A DNA stretch of 64,000 bases, from assembly GCF_001676705.1 (NCBI RefSeq), contig NZ_CP016170.1:4030001-4094000 (forward strand), in the 5' to 3' direction. The notes below the pieces were generated by a model. It was not told where the DNA came from, ran no database searches, and saw only the letters and a list, made by a program, of their open reading frames with translations. The stretch comes from Bordetella bronchialis (lineage in GTDB: Bacteria > Pseudomonadota > Gammaproteobacteria > Burkholderiales > Burkholderiaceae_B). The translations under genes and the position numbers were made by a program. Below are positions 48,586-58,224 of the stretch, in pieces (the stretch's first letter is position 1; each line of letters begins with the position of its first letter).

Positions 48586-49761
48586 ATGGCTGTCATTTCC
48601 GCATCCACCACCTTCCGCGGCTATCGCCGCGACAACGGCCGCGTCGGCGTACGCAATCACGTCATCGTGCTGCCCGTGGACGATATTTCCAATGCCGCCG
48701 CCGAAGCGGTGGCCAACAACATCAAGGGCACGATGGCCCTGCCCCATCCGTACGGCCGCCTGCAGTTCGGCGAGGACCTGGAACTGCACTTCCGCACGCT
48801 GATCGGCACGGGCTGCAATCCCAACGTCGCCGCGGTGGTGGTCATCGGCATCGAGGAAGGCTGGACCAAGCGCATCGTCGACGCGATCGCCCAGACCGGC
48901 AAGCCGGTGGCCGGCTTTTCCATCGAGCTGCACGGCGACCACGACACCATCATGCGCGCGTCCAAGGCCGCCAAGGAATTCGTGCACTACGCGACCTCTC
49001 TGCAGCGCACGGAATGCCCCATCAGCGACCTGTGGGTGTCGACCAAGTGCGGCGAGTCGGATACGACCTCGGGCTGTGGCGCCAACCCGACCGTGGGCAA
49101 CGCCTTCGACAAGCTCTATCCGCTGGGCACCACGCTGGTGTTCGGGGAAACCTCCGAGCTGACCGGCGGCGAACACATCGTTGCCGAGCGCTGCGCCAAC
49201 GACAGGGTGCGCGAACGCTTCATGTTCATGTTCGACCGTTACCAGGCCATGATCGACCGCTGGAAGACCAGCGACCTGTCGGAATCACAGCCCACCAAGG
49301 GGAATATCGCCGGCGGCCTGACCACCATCGAGGAAAAGGCCATGGGCAACATCCAGAAGATCGGCAAGAAATGCCGCATCGACGGCGTGCTGGACAAGGC
49401 GGAAACCCCCGACCACCCGGGCCTGTGGTTCATGGACTCGTCCTCGGCCGCCGCCGAAATGGTCACGCTGTGCGCGGCCTCCGGCTACGCCGTCCACTTC
49501 TTCCCCACCGGCCAGGGCAACGTGATCGGCAATCCCATCCTGCCGGTCATCAAGATCTGCGCCAACCCGCGCACGGTGCGCACCATGTCCGAACACATCG
49601 ACGTCGATACCTCGGGCCTGCTGCAGCGTGAAATGGACCTGGACCAGGCCGGTGACAAACTGCTGGAGTGCATGATGGCCACCATCAACGGCCGCTGGAC
49701 CGCCGCCGAAGCCCTGGGCCACCGCGAATTCGTGCTGACGCGCCTGTTCGAAAGCGCCTGA
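48586..49761 (+). CDS. suyB: (2R)-3-sulfolactate sulfo-lyase subunit beta
   Basis: Large catalytic subunit, 391 residues, iron-dependent lyase of the UxaA C-terminal family. It opens [24 protein letters not shown] and has [22 protein letters not shown] and [23 protein letters not shown], with conserved Cys for the metal. The sequence matches what I recall of SuyB closely. It lies 118 bp after suyA and before a Bug binding protein and two sulfolactate dehydrogenases. Confidence 0.87.
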   Translation: MAVISASTTFRGYRRDNGRVGVRNHVIVLPVDDISNAAAEAVANNIKGTMALPHPYGRLQFGEDLELHFRTLIGTGCNPNVAAVVVIGIEEGWTKRIVDAIAQTGKPVAGFSIELHGDHDTIMRASKAAKEFVHYATSLQRTECPISDLWVSTKCGESDTTSGCGANPTVGNAFDKLYPLGTTLVFGETSELTGGEHIVAERCANDRVRERFMFMFDRYQAMIDRWKTSDLSESQPTKGNIAGGLTTIEEKAMGNIQKIGKKCRIDGVLDKAETPDHPGLWFMDSSSAAAEMVTLCAASGYAVHFFPTGQGNVIGNPILPVIKICANPRTVRTMSEHIDVDTSGLLQREMDLDQAGDKLLECMMATINGRWTAAEALGHREFVLTRLFESA

Positions 49762-49889
49762 CGATCCGCCCGCCGGCAGGCAGCAGCCGGCATCCCCTGG
49801 CGCACCGGCCCGCAGATGGCCGGGCGCCGCCACGCCGGCCGGACCGCGCACGCGCCCGGCGGCGTTCCCCCTACCGGAGGAGACAATCC

Positions 49890-50909
49890 ATGAAACGCGT
49901 ATCCACGGATCTGCCGGTTTCGGCTACCCGTCGTTCCACCCTGGGCCTGCTGGGCGCCGCCGGCCTGGCCGCGATGACACCGCTGTCGAAGGCGCTGGCG
50001 CAAGGCGACAAGTGGCCTTCCAAGCCCATCAACTACGTGGTGCCCTTCCCGCCCGGCGGGCTGACCGACGTGGCGGCCCGGCAGGTCGCCAAGGCCTTGT
50101 CGTCGGCCGAAGGCTGGAACGTGGTCGTCGAGAACAAGCCGGGAGGCAGCGCGAATATCGGCGCCGCCTTCGTCGCGCGCGCCGAAGCCGACGGGTGTAC
50201 CTGGCTGGCCATGACCATGTCGCATGCCGCCAACGCCACGCTGTTCAAGGGCAAGGCCGGCTACGACCTGATGACGGACCTGGTGCCGCTGGCCGGGCTG
50301 GCCTCGTCCTCGATGATGATCGTGGTCAATCCCAAGAGCGATATCAAGACGCTGGCGGACCTGACCAAGGCGGCCAAGGCCAAGCCGGGCGGACTGTCCG
50401 CGGGTTCCAGCGGCAACGGCACGCCGCCGCACCTGACGCTGGCGCTGTACATGCAGTTGACCGGCACCAAGCTGCTGCACGTGCCGTACAAGGGCGGCGC
50501 GCCCTCGCTGACCGACCTGATCGGCGGCCAGCTGGACGTCATTTTCTCCAATTACCCGGAATCGCTGGCCTACGTGAAAGGCGGGCAGCTGCGCGCCCTG
50601 GCGGTCACCACCAAGGAGCGCAGCCCCGACCTGCCCGACGTGCCGACCGTGGCCGAGGCCGGCCTGCCCGAACTGGTCGTCGAGAACTTCACCGGCGTCA
50701 TGGCGCCGGCGCATACCGACCCCAGGCTCGTGGAGCGCATCGGCAAGGCCATCGAAAAACAGGTCCAGACGCCGGAGATGCAGAAAACGCTGACGCAACT
50801 GGGCTTCATCCCGCGGCCGCGCGGGCCGGCCGAGTTCAAGCAGTACCTGGCCGGTGAAGTGGCACGCTGGGCCAAGACCATCCAAGAGGCAAACATCCAG
50901 GTCGGATAA
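49890..50909 (+). CDS. Bug/TctC-type extracytoplasmic binding protein
   Basis: 339-residue binding protein of the tripartite tricarboxylate transporter family. The N-terminus has TRRSTLGLLG and ALAQG cleavage, so Tat export is possible. Family segments are INYVVPFPPGGLTDVAARQVA, ENKPGGSANIGAAFVA, LLHVPYKGGAPSLTDLIGGQLD and DLPDVPTVAEAGLPEL. In sulfolactate users a TTT system (SlcHFG) imports the substrate; here tctA and tctB partners are not in the window. GGAGG precedes the ATG. Confidence 0.9.
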   Translation: MKRVSTDLPVSATRRSTLGLLGAAGLAAMTPLSKALAQGDKWPSKPINYVVPFPPGGLTDVAARQVAKALSSAEGWNVVVENKPGGSANIGAAFVARAEADGCTWLAMTMSHAANATLFKGKAGYDLMTDLVPLAGLASSSMMIVVNPKSDIKTLADLTKAAKAKPGGLSAGSSGNGTPPHLTLALYMQLTGTKLLHVPYKGGAPSLTDLIGGQLDVIFSNYPESLAYVKGGQLRALAVTTKERSPDLPDVPTVAEAGLPELVVENFTGVMAPAHTDPRLVERIGKAIEKQVQTPEMQKTLTQLGFIPRPRGPAEFKQYLAGEVARWAKTIQEANIQVG

Positions 50910-50954
50910 GCGCCGCCTGCCCCCTTACGTAGCGAGTATCGAGCGAGTCGCCCT

Positions 50955-51884
50955 ATGCATATCGTGATTTCCGAGTTCATGGACACCGGCGCCGTCGATC
51001 TGCTGCGCCGCGATTTCCGGGTGCGGTACGAGCCGGACCTGGTGGACCGGCGCGCCGATCTATTGAAGGCGGTGGCCCAGGCCGATGCCCTGATCGTGCG
51101 CAACCGCACGCGCGTCGATGCCGACGTGCTGGCCGCGGGCGCCGCATTGAAGGCGGTCGGCCGCCTGGGCGTGGGCCTGGACAATATCGACGTGCGGGCC
51201 TGCGAGCAGCGCGGCATCCATGTACTGCCGGCCACGGGCGCCAATGCGCGCGCCGTGGCGGAGTACGTGGTGACCAGCGTGCTGGTCCTGATCCGCGGCG
51301 TCTACCACAACAGCGGCCAGGTGGCGCAAGGCGCCTGGCCGCGCACCGCGATGTCCAACGGCCATGAGGTGCATGGCCGCACGCTGGGCATCGTCGGCTT
51401 CGGCGGCATCGGCCGGATGACCGCCCGGCTGGCGCAGGGACTGGATATGCGCGTGGTGGCCCATGACCCCATGCTGGGCGACGGCGACCCCATATGGCGC
51501 GAGACCGGCGTCGCGCCCGCCGACCTGGCCGGCCTGCTGGCGCAGGCGGACGCCGTCACCCTGCATATTCCCTTGACCGACGGCACCCGCAATCTTTTCG
51601 ACGCGAAACGCATTGCGGCCATGAAGGATGGCGCCGTGCTGGTGAATACGGCGCGCGGCGGCATCGTCGATGAAGCGGCGCTGGCGCAGGCGCTGCGCGA
51701 GGGCAAGCTGGGCGGCGCCGCCATGGACGTGTTCGGCGAAGAACCCCTGCCCGGCGGCAGCCCGCTGGCCGGCGCGCCGAACCTGATCCTGACGCCGCAC
51801 GTGGCGGGCCTGAGCGTGGAGGCCAACACGCGCGTCTCCGACATGGTCGCCCAGCGCGTGGCCCATGTACTGAAGCAAGGCTGA
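50955..51884 (+). CDS. slcC: (S)-sulfolactate dehydrogenase (D-2-hydroxyacid dehydrogenase family)
   Basis: 309 residues, NAD-dependent. Rossmann motif LGIVGFGGIGRMTARLAQ and the catalytic Arg (NTARGGIVDE), Glu (DVFGEEPLPG) and His (LTPHVAGLS) are present. In Chromohalobacter-type pathways SlcC oxidises (S)-sulfolactate to sulfopyruvate, and ComC reduces that to the (R) form cleaved by SuyAB. The specific name rests on the operon; by sequence alone it is a 3-phosphoglycerate dehydrogenase-like enzyme. Confidence 0.82.
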   Translation: MHIVISEFMDTGAVDLLRRDFRVRYEPDLVDRRADLLKAVAQADALIVRNRTRVDADVLAAGAALKAVGRLGVGLDNIDVRACEQRGIHVLPATGANARAVAEYVVTSVLVLIRGVYHNSGQVAQGAWPRTAMSNGHEVHGRTLGIVGFGGIGRMTARLAQGLDMRVVAHDPMLGDGDPIWRETGVAPADLAGLLAQADAVTLHIPLTDGTRNLFDAKRIAAMKDGAVLVNTARGGIVDEAALAQALREGKLGGAAMDVFGEEPLPGGSPLAGAPNLILTPHVAGLSVEANTRVSDMVAQRVAHVLKQG

Positions 51885-51895
51885 GGAACACGACG

Positions 51896-52903
51896 ATGGC
51901 GACCATGCAATTGAATGCACTGTATGACCTGGCCGTGGCGGCGTTGCGGGGCGCCGGCGCGAGCGAACCCATGGCGGCCGATACCGCCCGCGCGCTGATC
52001 CATGCCGAAGGCCAGGGCATCGCCTCGCACGGCGTCTCGCGCGTGCCTTTCTATGCCACGCACCTGCGCAATGGCCGGGCGGACGGCCAGGCTGTCGCCC
52101 GCGTCGTCCGCGAGCGCGGCGGCGCGGTGCTGGTGGATGCCGCCGACGGCCTGGCCTTCCCGGCCTGCGCGCTGGCGATCGAACAGGCCATCGCCCGCGC
52201 CGGCGAACATGGCGTGGCCTTTGCCGGGGTCTGCAACAGCCACCACTTCGGCGTCGCGGCTTACCATCTGGACGCCGTGGCGCGGGCCGGCATGGTGGGC
52301 CTGGCCATGGGCAATTCGCCTTCCGCGATGCCGGCATGGGGCGGCAAGCGGGCCCTGTTCGGCACCAATCCCATCGCGGCCGCCTTCCCGCGCCGCGACG
52401 CGCTGCCGCTGGTCATCGACCTGTCCTTGTCCGAGGTCGCGCGCGGCAAGCTGATGGTGGCGGCGCGCGAAGGCAAGGACATCCCCCTGGGCTGGGCGCT
52501 GGACGCGGACGGCAAGCCCACCACGGACCCCAAGGCCGGCCTGGCGGGCAGCATGCTGCCCATGGGCGGCGCCAAGGGCGCCATGCTGGCGCTGACCGTG
52601 GAGCTGCTGGCCTGCGCCCTGACGGGCGCCCATTTCGGCTTCGAGGCCGACTCCTTTTTCACCGAGCAAGGCAACCGCGCTCGCATCGGGCAGGCCTTCC
52701 TGGTCATCGACCCCGGCGCCCTGGCGGGCCGCGATGCGTATCTGGAACGCGTGGAGACGCTGGTATCGGCTATGCTGGCGGACGAAGGCGTGCGCCTGCC
52801 CGGCCAACGCCGCGCTGCACTGGAACGACAGGCGCGCGAACAGGGCGTGAACGTGCCCGATGCCTTGTTGGCGCAAATGCAGGAGCTGGCGGGACGGGCC
52901 TGA
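51896..52903 (+). CDS. comC: (R)-sulfolactate dehydrogenase (LDH2/malate dehydrogenase family)
   Basis: 335 residues of the non-Rossmann LDH2 family (YlbC/ComC). Visible family blocks are GQGIASHGVSRVPFY, GVCNSHHFGVAAYHLDAVARAG, AMGNSPSAMPAWGGKRALFGTNPIAAAFPR and PMGGAKGAMLALTVELLA. In sulfolactate degraders ComC with SlcC racemises sulfolactate. It begins 11 bp after slcC with AGGA upstream of the ATG. Confidence 0.84.
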   Translation: MATMQLNALYDLAVAALRGAGASEPMAADTARALIHAEGQGIASHGVSRVPFYATHLRNGRADGQAVARVVRERGGAVLVDAADGLAFPACALAIEQAIARAGEHGVAFAGVCNSHHFGVAAYHLDAVARAGMVGLAMGNSPSAMPAWGGKRALFGTNPIAAAFPRRDALPLVIDLSLSEVARGKLMVAAREGKDIPLGWALDADGKPTTDPKAGLAGSMLPMGGAKGAMLALTVELLACALTGAHFGFEADSFFTEQGNRARIGQAFLVIDPGALAGRDAYLERVETLVSAMLADEGVRLPGQRRAALERQAREQGVNVPDALLAQMQELAGRA

Positions 52904-52917
52904 ACTGGAGACAAAAC

Positions 52918-53817
52918 ATGGCGGAAGCCGGCAAGACCCGTATCGGCATTATCGGCGTGGGCCAGATGGGCCACGGTATCGCGTTCAATATCGCCAAGGC
53001 GGGTTACCCGCTGGTTTTCCTGGACCATCCCGGCAACCAGCCCGTGGACGACCTGCTGGCCCGCGGCGCCGCCAAGGCGCCCACGCCGGCCGAGGTCGCC
53101 CGCCAGGCCGACATGGTGATCCTGTGCGTGACCGGTACGCCGGAAGTCGAGGACGTGCTGTTCAAGGCCGACGGCGTGCTGGCCGGCATGCGGCCGGGCA
53201 CGGTGGTCATCGACTGCTCCACCGCCATCCCCTCGTCCACGCTGAAGGTGGCGCAGGCCGTCGAAAAAGCCGGCGGCCTGTTCCTGGACGCGCCCATGAC
53301 CCGCACGCCCAAGGAAGCCGCCGAAGGCCGGCTCAACCTGATCGTCGGCGGCGACACCGCGCTGTTCGAGCGCTGCAAGCCCGTGCTGCAGGCCTATGCG
53401 GAGAACATCGTCCATGCCGGGCCCATCGGTTCCGGCCATCGCCTGAAGCTGCTGCACAACTACGTTTCCCTGGGCTTCTCGGCGGTGCTGGCCGAGGCGG
53501 CCGCGTGCGCCCGGCTGGCCGACGTGGACCCGGCGGTGTTTCTCGACATCCTGGCCAAGGGCGGCGGCGATGGCGTGGTGCTGGGACGCCTGCGCCCCTA
53601 CATCGAATCCGGCGATGCCGGCAACTTCCGCTTTTCCATCGCCAACGCGCTGAAGGACATGGGCTACTACACCACCATGGCCCAGGAAACCGGCGCGCCG
53701 CACGGCGCCGCGCAAGCCATCCGCGATACCTATGCGCGGGCCAGCCAGGACGGCATCGCCCAGGCCCCGGTCCCGCGGATCATCGACTTCCTGGCCGGCC
53801 ATCCGGCCAAGGGCTGA
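52918..53817 (+). CDS. Beta-hydroxyacid dehydrogenase (3-hydroxyisobutyrate dehydrogenase family)
   Basis: 299 residues. Rossmann GIIGVGQMGHGIAFNIAKAGY, substrate motif LDAPMTRTPKEAAEGRLNLIVGGD, and catalytic Lys in GSGHRLKLLHNYV. YihU, the sulfolactaldehyde reductase of E. coli, belongs to this family, so a role interconverting sulfolactaldehyde with a hydroxylated sulfonate is possible; tartronate semialdehyde reductase is an alternative. GGAG precedes the ATG. Its last 38 bp overlap the end of the opposite-strand gene. Confidence 0.85.
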   Translation: MAEAGKTRIGIIGVGQMGHGIAFNIAKAGYPLVFLDHPGNQPVDDLLARGAAKAPTPAEVARQADMVILCVTGTPEVEDVLFKADGVLAGMRPGTVVIDCSTAIPSSTLKVAQAVEKAGGLFLDAPMTRTPKEAAEGRLNLIVGGDTALFERCKPVLQAYAENIVHAGPIGSGHRLKLLHNYVSLGFSAVLAEAAACARLADVDPAVFLDILAKGGGDGVVLGRLRPYIESGDAGNFRFSIANALKDMGYYTTMAQETGAPHGAAQAIRDTYARASQDGIAQAPVPRIIDFLAGHPAKG

Positions 53818-54661
53818 CGCGCGGGCTAGCCGGCGCCGCCAGGGCGTCCAGCTCCGCCTCATCGAAGCCGGCCGCGCGGCGCGCCTGCAGATTGAAGGGC
53901 CCGCGCTGGCGCGGCGCGGCATGGCGGGCCGCCAGTTCGGCGTGCCAGGCGACGCTGTCCTTGCCCTGCGCCGCGCACAGATGCCGCCACCAGCGGTTGC
54001 CGACGGCCACATGGCCGATTTCCTCGCGCAGGATGATCTCCAGGATGGCCGCGCCCGCCCGGTCGCCCACACCCAGCAGCTTGTCGCGGATCTGCGGCGA
54101 CGCGTCCAGCCCGCGGGCCTCCAGCACGCGCGGCACCAGCGTCAGGCGCGCCGCCAGGTCGCCACGCGTCTTTTCCGCCATCTCCCATAGCCCGTTGTGC
54201 GCCGGGAAATCGCCATAGGCGTGCCCCAGGGTGCCCAGGTGGGCGTCCAGCAGCTGGAAATGGCGGGATTCCTCCTGGGCCACGCGCAGCCAATCGCGGT
54301 AGAAATCCGCCGGCATGCCGGCAAAGCGCCAGACGATGTCCAGGGCCAGGTTCACGGCATTGAATTCGATATGCGCCAGCGCATGGATCAGCGCGGCCCG
54401 GCCCTCCGGCGTGCCCACCGGACGCGGCTTGAGCCGGGACGGCGAAACCAGTTCGGGCCGGGCCGGCCGGCCCGGCAGGCCGCCCGGATCGGCAAGCACG
54501 GCCAGGGTGTCGACCGGCGCGTCCAGGGGCATGGCATCCACGGCGCGCAGCTTCTCGGGCCAGGCGGGCATGGCCAGCGCGCGCAGCGCGGCGTGGCGCA
54601 GGTCGCCGCACACGGACGGCGGCGCGGGGCAGGCAGGGGAATCGGGTACGGCATCGTTCAT
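53780..54661 (-). CDS. Ferritin-like DUF455 protein
   Basis: 293 residues. Helical ferritin-like domain with di-metal ligand motifs HIEFNAVNLALDIVW, AQEESRHFQLLDAHL and ILREEIGHVAVGNRWW. Function unknown; relatives include MiaE-like tRNA hydroxylases in fold. Convergent with the beta-hydroxyacid dehydrogenase gene with a 38-bp antisense overlap of the coding ends. Confidence 0.87.
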   Translation of the reverse strand: MNDAVPDSPACPAPPSVCGDLRHAALRALAMPAWPEKLRAVDAMPLDAPVDTLAVLADPGGLPGRPARPELVSPSRLKPRPVGTPEGRAALIHALAHIEFNAVNLALDIVWRFAGMPADFYRDWLRVAQEESRHFQLLDAHLGTLGHAYGDFPAHNGLWEMAEKTRGDLAARLTLVPRVLEARGLDASPQIRDKLLGVGDRAGAAILEIILREEIGHVAVGNRWWRHLCAAQGKDSVAWHAELAARHAAPRQRGPFNLQARRAAGFDEAELDALAAPASPRVSPWPDGRPGSR

Positions 54662-54804
54662 GCCGCAAGCGTACTAAAAAAGCGCGCCGCGCCGCCGGCC
54701 GGGATTGCCGTGCCCATGGTGCGAAGGCGCCGTCTTGCGTGGCCGGCCCGGGCGGCGGCCGGTGTGCCGTGGCCTATACTGCCGTGGCATCCAAGCCTAT
54801 CGCC

Positions 54805-55944
54805 ATGACCGCCGACATACGCCTGCAAGTCCTCGAATCCCTCAGCGATGTGGACCCGGCCCAATGGGATGCCCTGGCGGGCGGCCAGCCTTTCCTGCGG
54901 CACGCCTTCCTGGGGGCCCTGCACGAGACCGGCTGCGCCGCGCCCGATACCGGCTGGGCGCCGTTCTACCTGGGCCTGTGGCGCGGGCGGACGCTGGCGG
55001 GCGCCATGCCCCTGTACGTCAAATCCCACTCGCGCGGGGAATACGTTTTCGACCAGGCCTGGGCGGACGCCTTCGCCCGCCATGGCCTGCGCTACTACCC
55101 CAAGCTGCTGTGCGCGGTGCCTTTCACCCCCGTGGCGGGACCCCGGCTGTTGGCGGCGGCCCATGAAGACCGGGTCCGGCTGGCGCGCGGCGCGATCGAA
55201 CTGGCGATGCGCCTGAAGCTTTCCTCATTGCACGTGCTGTTTCCCGCCCAGGCCGATATGGCGGCGCTTCGCGAAGCGGGCTATATGATCCGCGAAGGCG
55301 TGCAATTCCACTGGCGCAACCACGGCTATGCCGGCTTCGACGATTTCTTGGCGTCGCTCAATCACGACAAGCGCAAAAAACTGCGGCAGGACCGCAAGCG
55401 CGTGGCCAACGCGGGCATCGTCTTCCGCTGGCGGCGCGGAGCCGATATCGACGACGCGGCGCTGGCGTTCTTCCATCGCTGCTACGTGGAGACCTATCGC
55501 AACCACTGGTCCACGCCCTATCTCAGCCTGGAATTCTTCCGGCGCGTGCATCGCGCCCTGCCGCAAGCCTTCGTGCTGATCGAGGCACTGCGCGATGGCA
55601 CGCCCGTCGCCTCGGCGCTGAACATGACCGATGGCGCCGCGCTGTATGGACGCCACTGGGGCGCCCTGGAGTTCGTTCCCGGCCTGCACTTCGAAACCTG
55701 CTATGTGCAAGGCATCGAATACTGCCTGGCCAACGGCATCGACCGTTTCGAAGGCGGCGCCCAGGGCGAGCACAAGATCGCGCGCGGCCTGCTGCCGGCG
55801 CCCACCTGTTCCGCTCACTGGATCGCCGATGACCGTTTCGGCGAGGCCATCGCCGACTTCCTGGACCGCGAGGGCGCGTTCATGCAGGACTACCGCGAGG
55901 AACTTGCCATGCATACGCCGTTCAAAAACAACGGCCCGGCCTGA
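54805..55944 (+). CDS. GNAT-fold protein of the DUF482 family
   Basis: 379 residues. DUF482 proteins resemble FemAB/GNAT transferases. Visible segments are VDPAQWDALAGGQPFLRHAFL, YPKLLCAVPFTPVAGPRLL, LNHDKRKKLRQDRKRV, and YGRHWGALEFVPGLHFETCYVQGIEYCL with RFEGGAQGEHKIARGLLP. The specific acceptor is unknown. Starts at ATG 54805, upstream of wspA, which has its own promoter. Confidence 0.85.
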   Translation: MTADIRLQVLESLSDVDPAQWDALAGGQPFLRHAFLGALHETGCAAPDTGWAPFYLGLWRGRTLAGAMPLYVKSHSRGEYVFDQAWADAFARHGLRYYPKLLCAVPFTPVAGPRLLAAAHEDRVRLARGAIELAMRLKLSSLHVLFPAQADMAALREAGYMIREGVQFHWRNHGYAGFDDFLASLNHDKRKKLRQDRKRVANAGIVFRWRRGADIDDAALAFFHRCYVETYRNHWSTPYLSLEFFRRVHRALPQAFVLIEALRDGTPVASALNMTDGAALYGRHWGALEFVPGLHFETCYVQGIEYCLANGIDRFEGGAQGEHKIARGLLPAPTCSAHWIADDRFGEAIADFLDREGAFMQDYREELAMHTPFKNNGPA

Positions 55945-55981
55945 ATTCGGGCGCTACGGGCCCCTCGGGCGCGTTCCTTGC

Positions 55982-56010
55982 TTGAACGCGGCACAGCGGC
56001 ATCGTATTGT
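55982..56010 (+). promoter_or_regulatory. Promoter of the wsp operon
   Basis: TTGAAC (55982-55987), a 17-bp spacer and TATTGT (56005-56010), 58 bp before wspA. A reasonable sigma-70 match; no flagellar sigma-28 element seen. Confidence 0.65.
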
Positions 56011-56068
56011 GTCGGCTTCCTGCACGGCAAAATTCAAAAATTCCTGCAACAGACGCGACCGAGCCCGT

Positions 56069-57700
56069 ATGAAGAACCAGTCCTTGAAACGGCGTATCTA
56101 CGCGAGCTTCGCCGCCATCCTGGCGGTGATGCTGTTGATGGTGATCGTGGACTACACGCGCTTGCTGGCCATCGACGCCGACGTGCAGGGCATGAAAGAC
56201 GACTCCTTGCCCGGGCTGCAATACAGCATCGCCATGCACGACGCCTGGCGCAATGCCTACGACACGCTGCGCGAAGGCGTCTCCGCCCAGATCGACCGGC
56301 CCACGGCCGACGCGCCGTCCGCGCTGCGCGCCGCGGTATCGCGCGCGCAGGCCCAGCTCGACGAGGAAATGCGGGGCTACGAATCCACGCCCTTCGTCGG
56401 CGACGACCGCGCGGTCTACGACGGTTTCCTGCGCACCCTGGCGGCCTACCGTAAAGGCGAGGACGCTATCCTGGCCGCGCTGCAGGCGGGCGACGCGGCA
56501 GGCGCCAGGACCATGCTGCGGGAGCAGTTGCAGCCCGTCTTCCGCGACGGGCAGACCATCACCGACCGGATGCTGGCGGACAACCGTGCGCGCACCGACA
56601 CGGCCGTGACGGAAGTCCTGCAGGCCCTGCGGCACGCCGAGATCGTCATGCTGGCCGGGCTGGTCCTGGCGCTGCTGGCCGCCGTGGTCGCGGGCATGCT
56701 GCTGATGCGCGCCATCAGCAGTCCGATGCAGCGCATCGTCGCCGTGCTGGGCGCCTTTGGCGCGGGCGACCTGGCCAGCCGGCTGGACCTGGGCCGGCGC
56801 GATGAATTCGGCGTGATCGAGACCGGCTTCAATCGCATGGCGGACGAACTGACCGACCTGGTCGGCAAGGCGCAGCGATCCGCGATCCAGGTGGCGACCT
56901 CCGTTACGCAGATCGCCGCCACCTCCAAGGAACAACAGGCCACGGCATCCGAAGTGGCGGCCACCACCACCGAAATCGGCGCGACGTCCCGCGAGATCGC
57001 CGCCACGTCCCGCGACCTGGTGCGCACCATGAACGAAGTCTCGGGCGCCGCCGACCAGACCGCGGCCCTGGCCGACGAAGGCCACCAGGACCTGGAACGC
57101 ATGGAAAGCACCATGCGGGCGGTGGTGGACGCGGCCGGCTCGGTGAATACGAAGCTGGCCGTGCTGAACGAAAAAGCCGGCAATATCAACCAGGTCGTGA
57201 CCACGATCAACAAGGTCGCCGACCAGACCAACCTGTTGTCGCTGAACGCCGCCATCGAGGCGGAAAAGGCCGGCGAATACGGCCGCGGCTTCGCCGTCGT
57301 CGCCACCGAGATCCGCCGGCTGGCGGACCAGACCGCCGTCGCCACCTACGACATCGAACAGATCGTGCGCGAGATCCAGTCCTCGGTGGCGGCCGGGGTC
57401 ATGGGCATGGACAAGTTCTCCGAAGAAGTGCGGCGCGGGATGACCGAGATGCAGCAGGTCGGCGAGCAACTGGCGCAGATCATCCAGCACGTGCAGACGC
57501 TGGCCCCGCGCGTGCAGATGGTCAACGAAGGCATGCAGGCGCAGGCCACCGGAGCCGAGCAGATCAACCAGGCGCTGAGCCAGCTGGCCGACGCCACGCA
57601 GCAGACGGTGGAGTCGCTGCGCCAGTCCAGCGTGGCCATCGACGACCTGAATACGGTGGCCGGCGAACTGCGCGGCAGCGTCACCCGGTTCAGAGTGTGA
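56069..57700 (+). CDS. wspA: Wsp-type methyl-accepting chemoreceptor
   Basis: Membrane receptor of the surface-sensing Wsp pathway, 543 residues. TM1 spans about residues 14-33, a periplasmic four-helix domain of about 155 residues follows, TM2 is 191-213, then HAMP and a cytoplasmic signalling hairpin with the tip VADQTNLLSLNAAIEAEKAGEYGRGFAVVATEIRRLADQT. No C-terminal CheR-tethering pentapeptide is present. First of seven genes with overlapping ends. Confidence 0.92.
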   Translation: MKNQSLKRRIYASFAAILAVMLLMVIVDYTRLLAIDADVQGMKDDSLPGLQYSIAMHDAWRNAYDTLREGVSAQIDRPTADAPSALRAAVSRAQAQLDEEMRGYESTPFVGDDRAVYDGFLRTLAAYRKGEDAILAALQAGDAAGARTMLREQLQPVFRDGQTITDRMLADNRARTDTAVTEVLQALRHAEIVMLAGLVLALLAAVVAGMLLMRAISSPMQRIVAVLGAFGAGDLASRLDLGRRDEFGVIETGFNRMADELTDLVGKAQRSAIQVATSVTQIAATSKEQQATASEVAATTTEIGATSREIAATSRDLVRTMNEVSGAADQTAALADEGHQDLERMESTMRAVVDAAGSVNTKLAVLNEKAGNINQVVTTINKVADQTNLLSLNAAIEAEKAGEYGRGFAVVATEIRRLADQTAVATYDIEQIVREIQSSVAAGVMGMDKFSEEVRRGMTEMQQVGEQLAQIIQHVQTLAPRVQMVNEGMQAQATGAEQINQALSQLADATQQTVESLRQSSVAIDDLNTVAGELRGSVTRFRV

Positions 57701-58224
57701 TGACCGCGGACATGCGCGCCTCCGGCCCCTTGGCGCGTCCCGCCCCCGGCGCGGGGACACGGCGGCTATTCCTGCGCTTCGACATTGCCGGCGATCGCTA
57801 CGCCCTGGCGGCTTCCGGGATCGTCCGGATACTGGCCCTTGCGCCGCTGAAGGGACTGCCCGGCGCGCCGGCGTGGGTGGCGGGCATCCTGCTGTTCGGC
57901 GCGACCCCGGTGCCGGTGATCGACCTTGCCGCGCTGGCGACCGGCAGGCCTTCGGCCGCGCGCGCCAGCACGCGCATCGCGGTGGTGCAGTACCGCGGAC
58001 CGGACCGGCTGCTGGGCTTGCTGCTGGAACATGCCACCCGGACGGTGGCCTACGACCCGCGGGAATTCCAGCCCTATGGCCTGGACAATCGCGACGCCCG
58101 CTACCTGGGGCCGGTGCGGCCGGATGCGGACGGCATGGTGCAATGGGTGGGCGTCGACGAGCTATTGCCCCCGGATGTTCGCGAACGGCTCTTCCAGGAG
58201 ACCGGGCAAGAGGTCGCGCCATGA
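57700..58224 (+). CDS. wspB: CheW-like scaffold protein WspB
   Basis: 174 residues, single CheW domain: FLRFDIAGDRYALAASGIVRIL, LPGAPAWVAGILLFGATPVPVIDLAAL and DRLLGLLLEHATRTV. It couples WspA to the kinase WspE. Start ATG 57700 overlaps the wspA stop by one base; a GTG three bases earlier is possible. Confidence 0.9.
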   Translation: MTADMRASGPLARPAPGAGTRRLFLRFDIAGDRYALAASGIVRILALAPLKGLPGAPAWVAGILLFGATPVPVIDLAALATGRPSAARASTRIAVVQYRGPDRLLGLLLEHATRTVAYDPREFQPYGLDNRDARYLGPVRPDADGMVQWVGVDELLPPDVRERLFQETGQEVAP

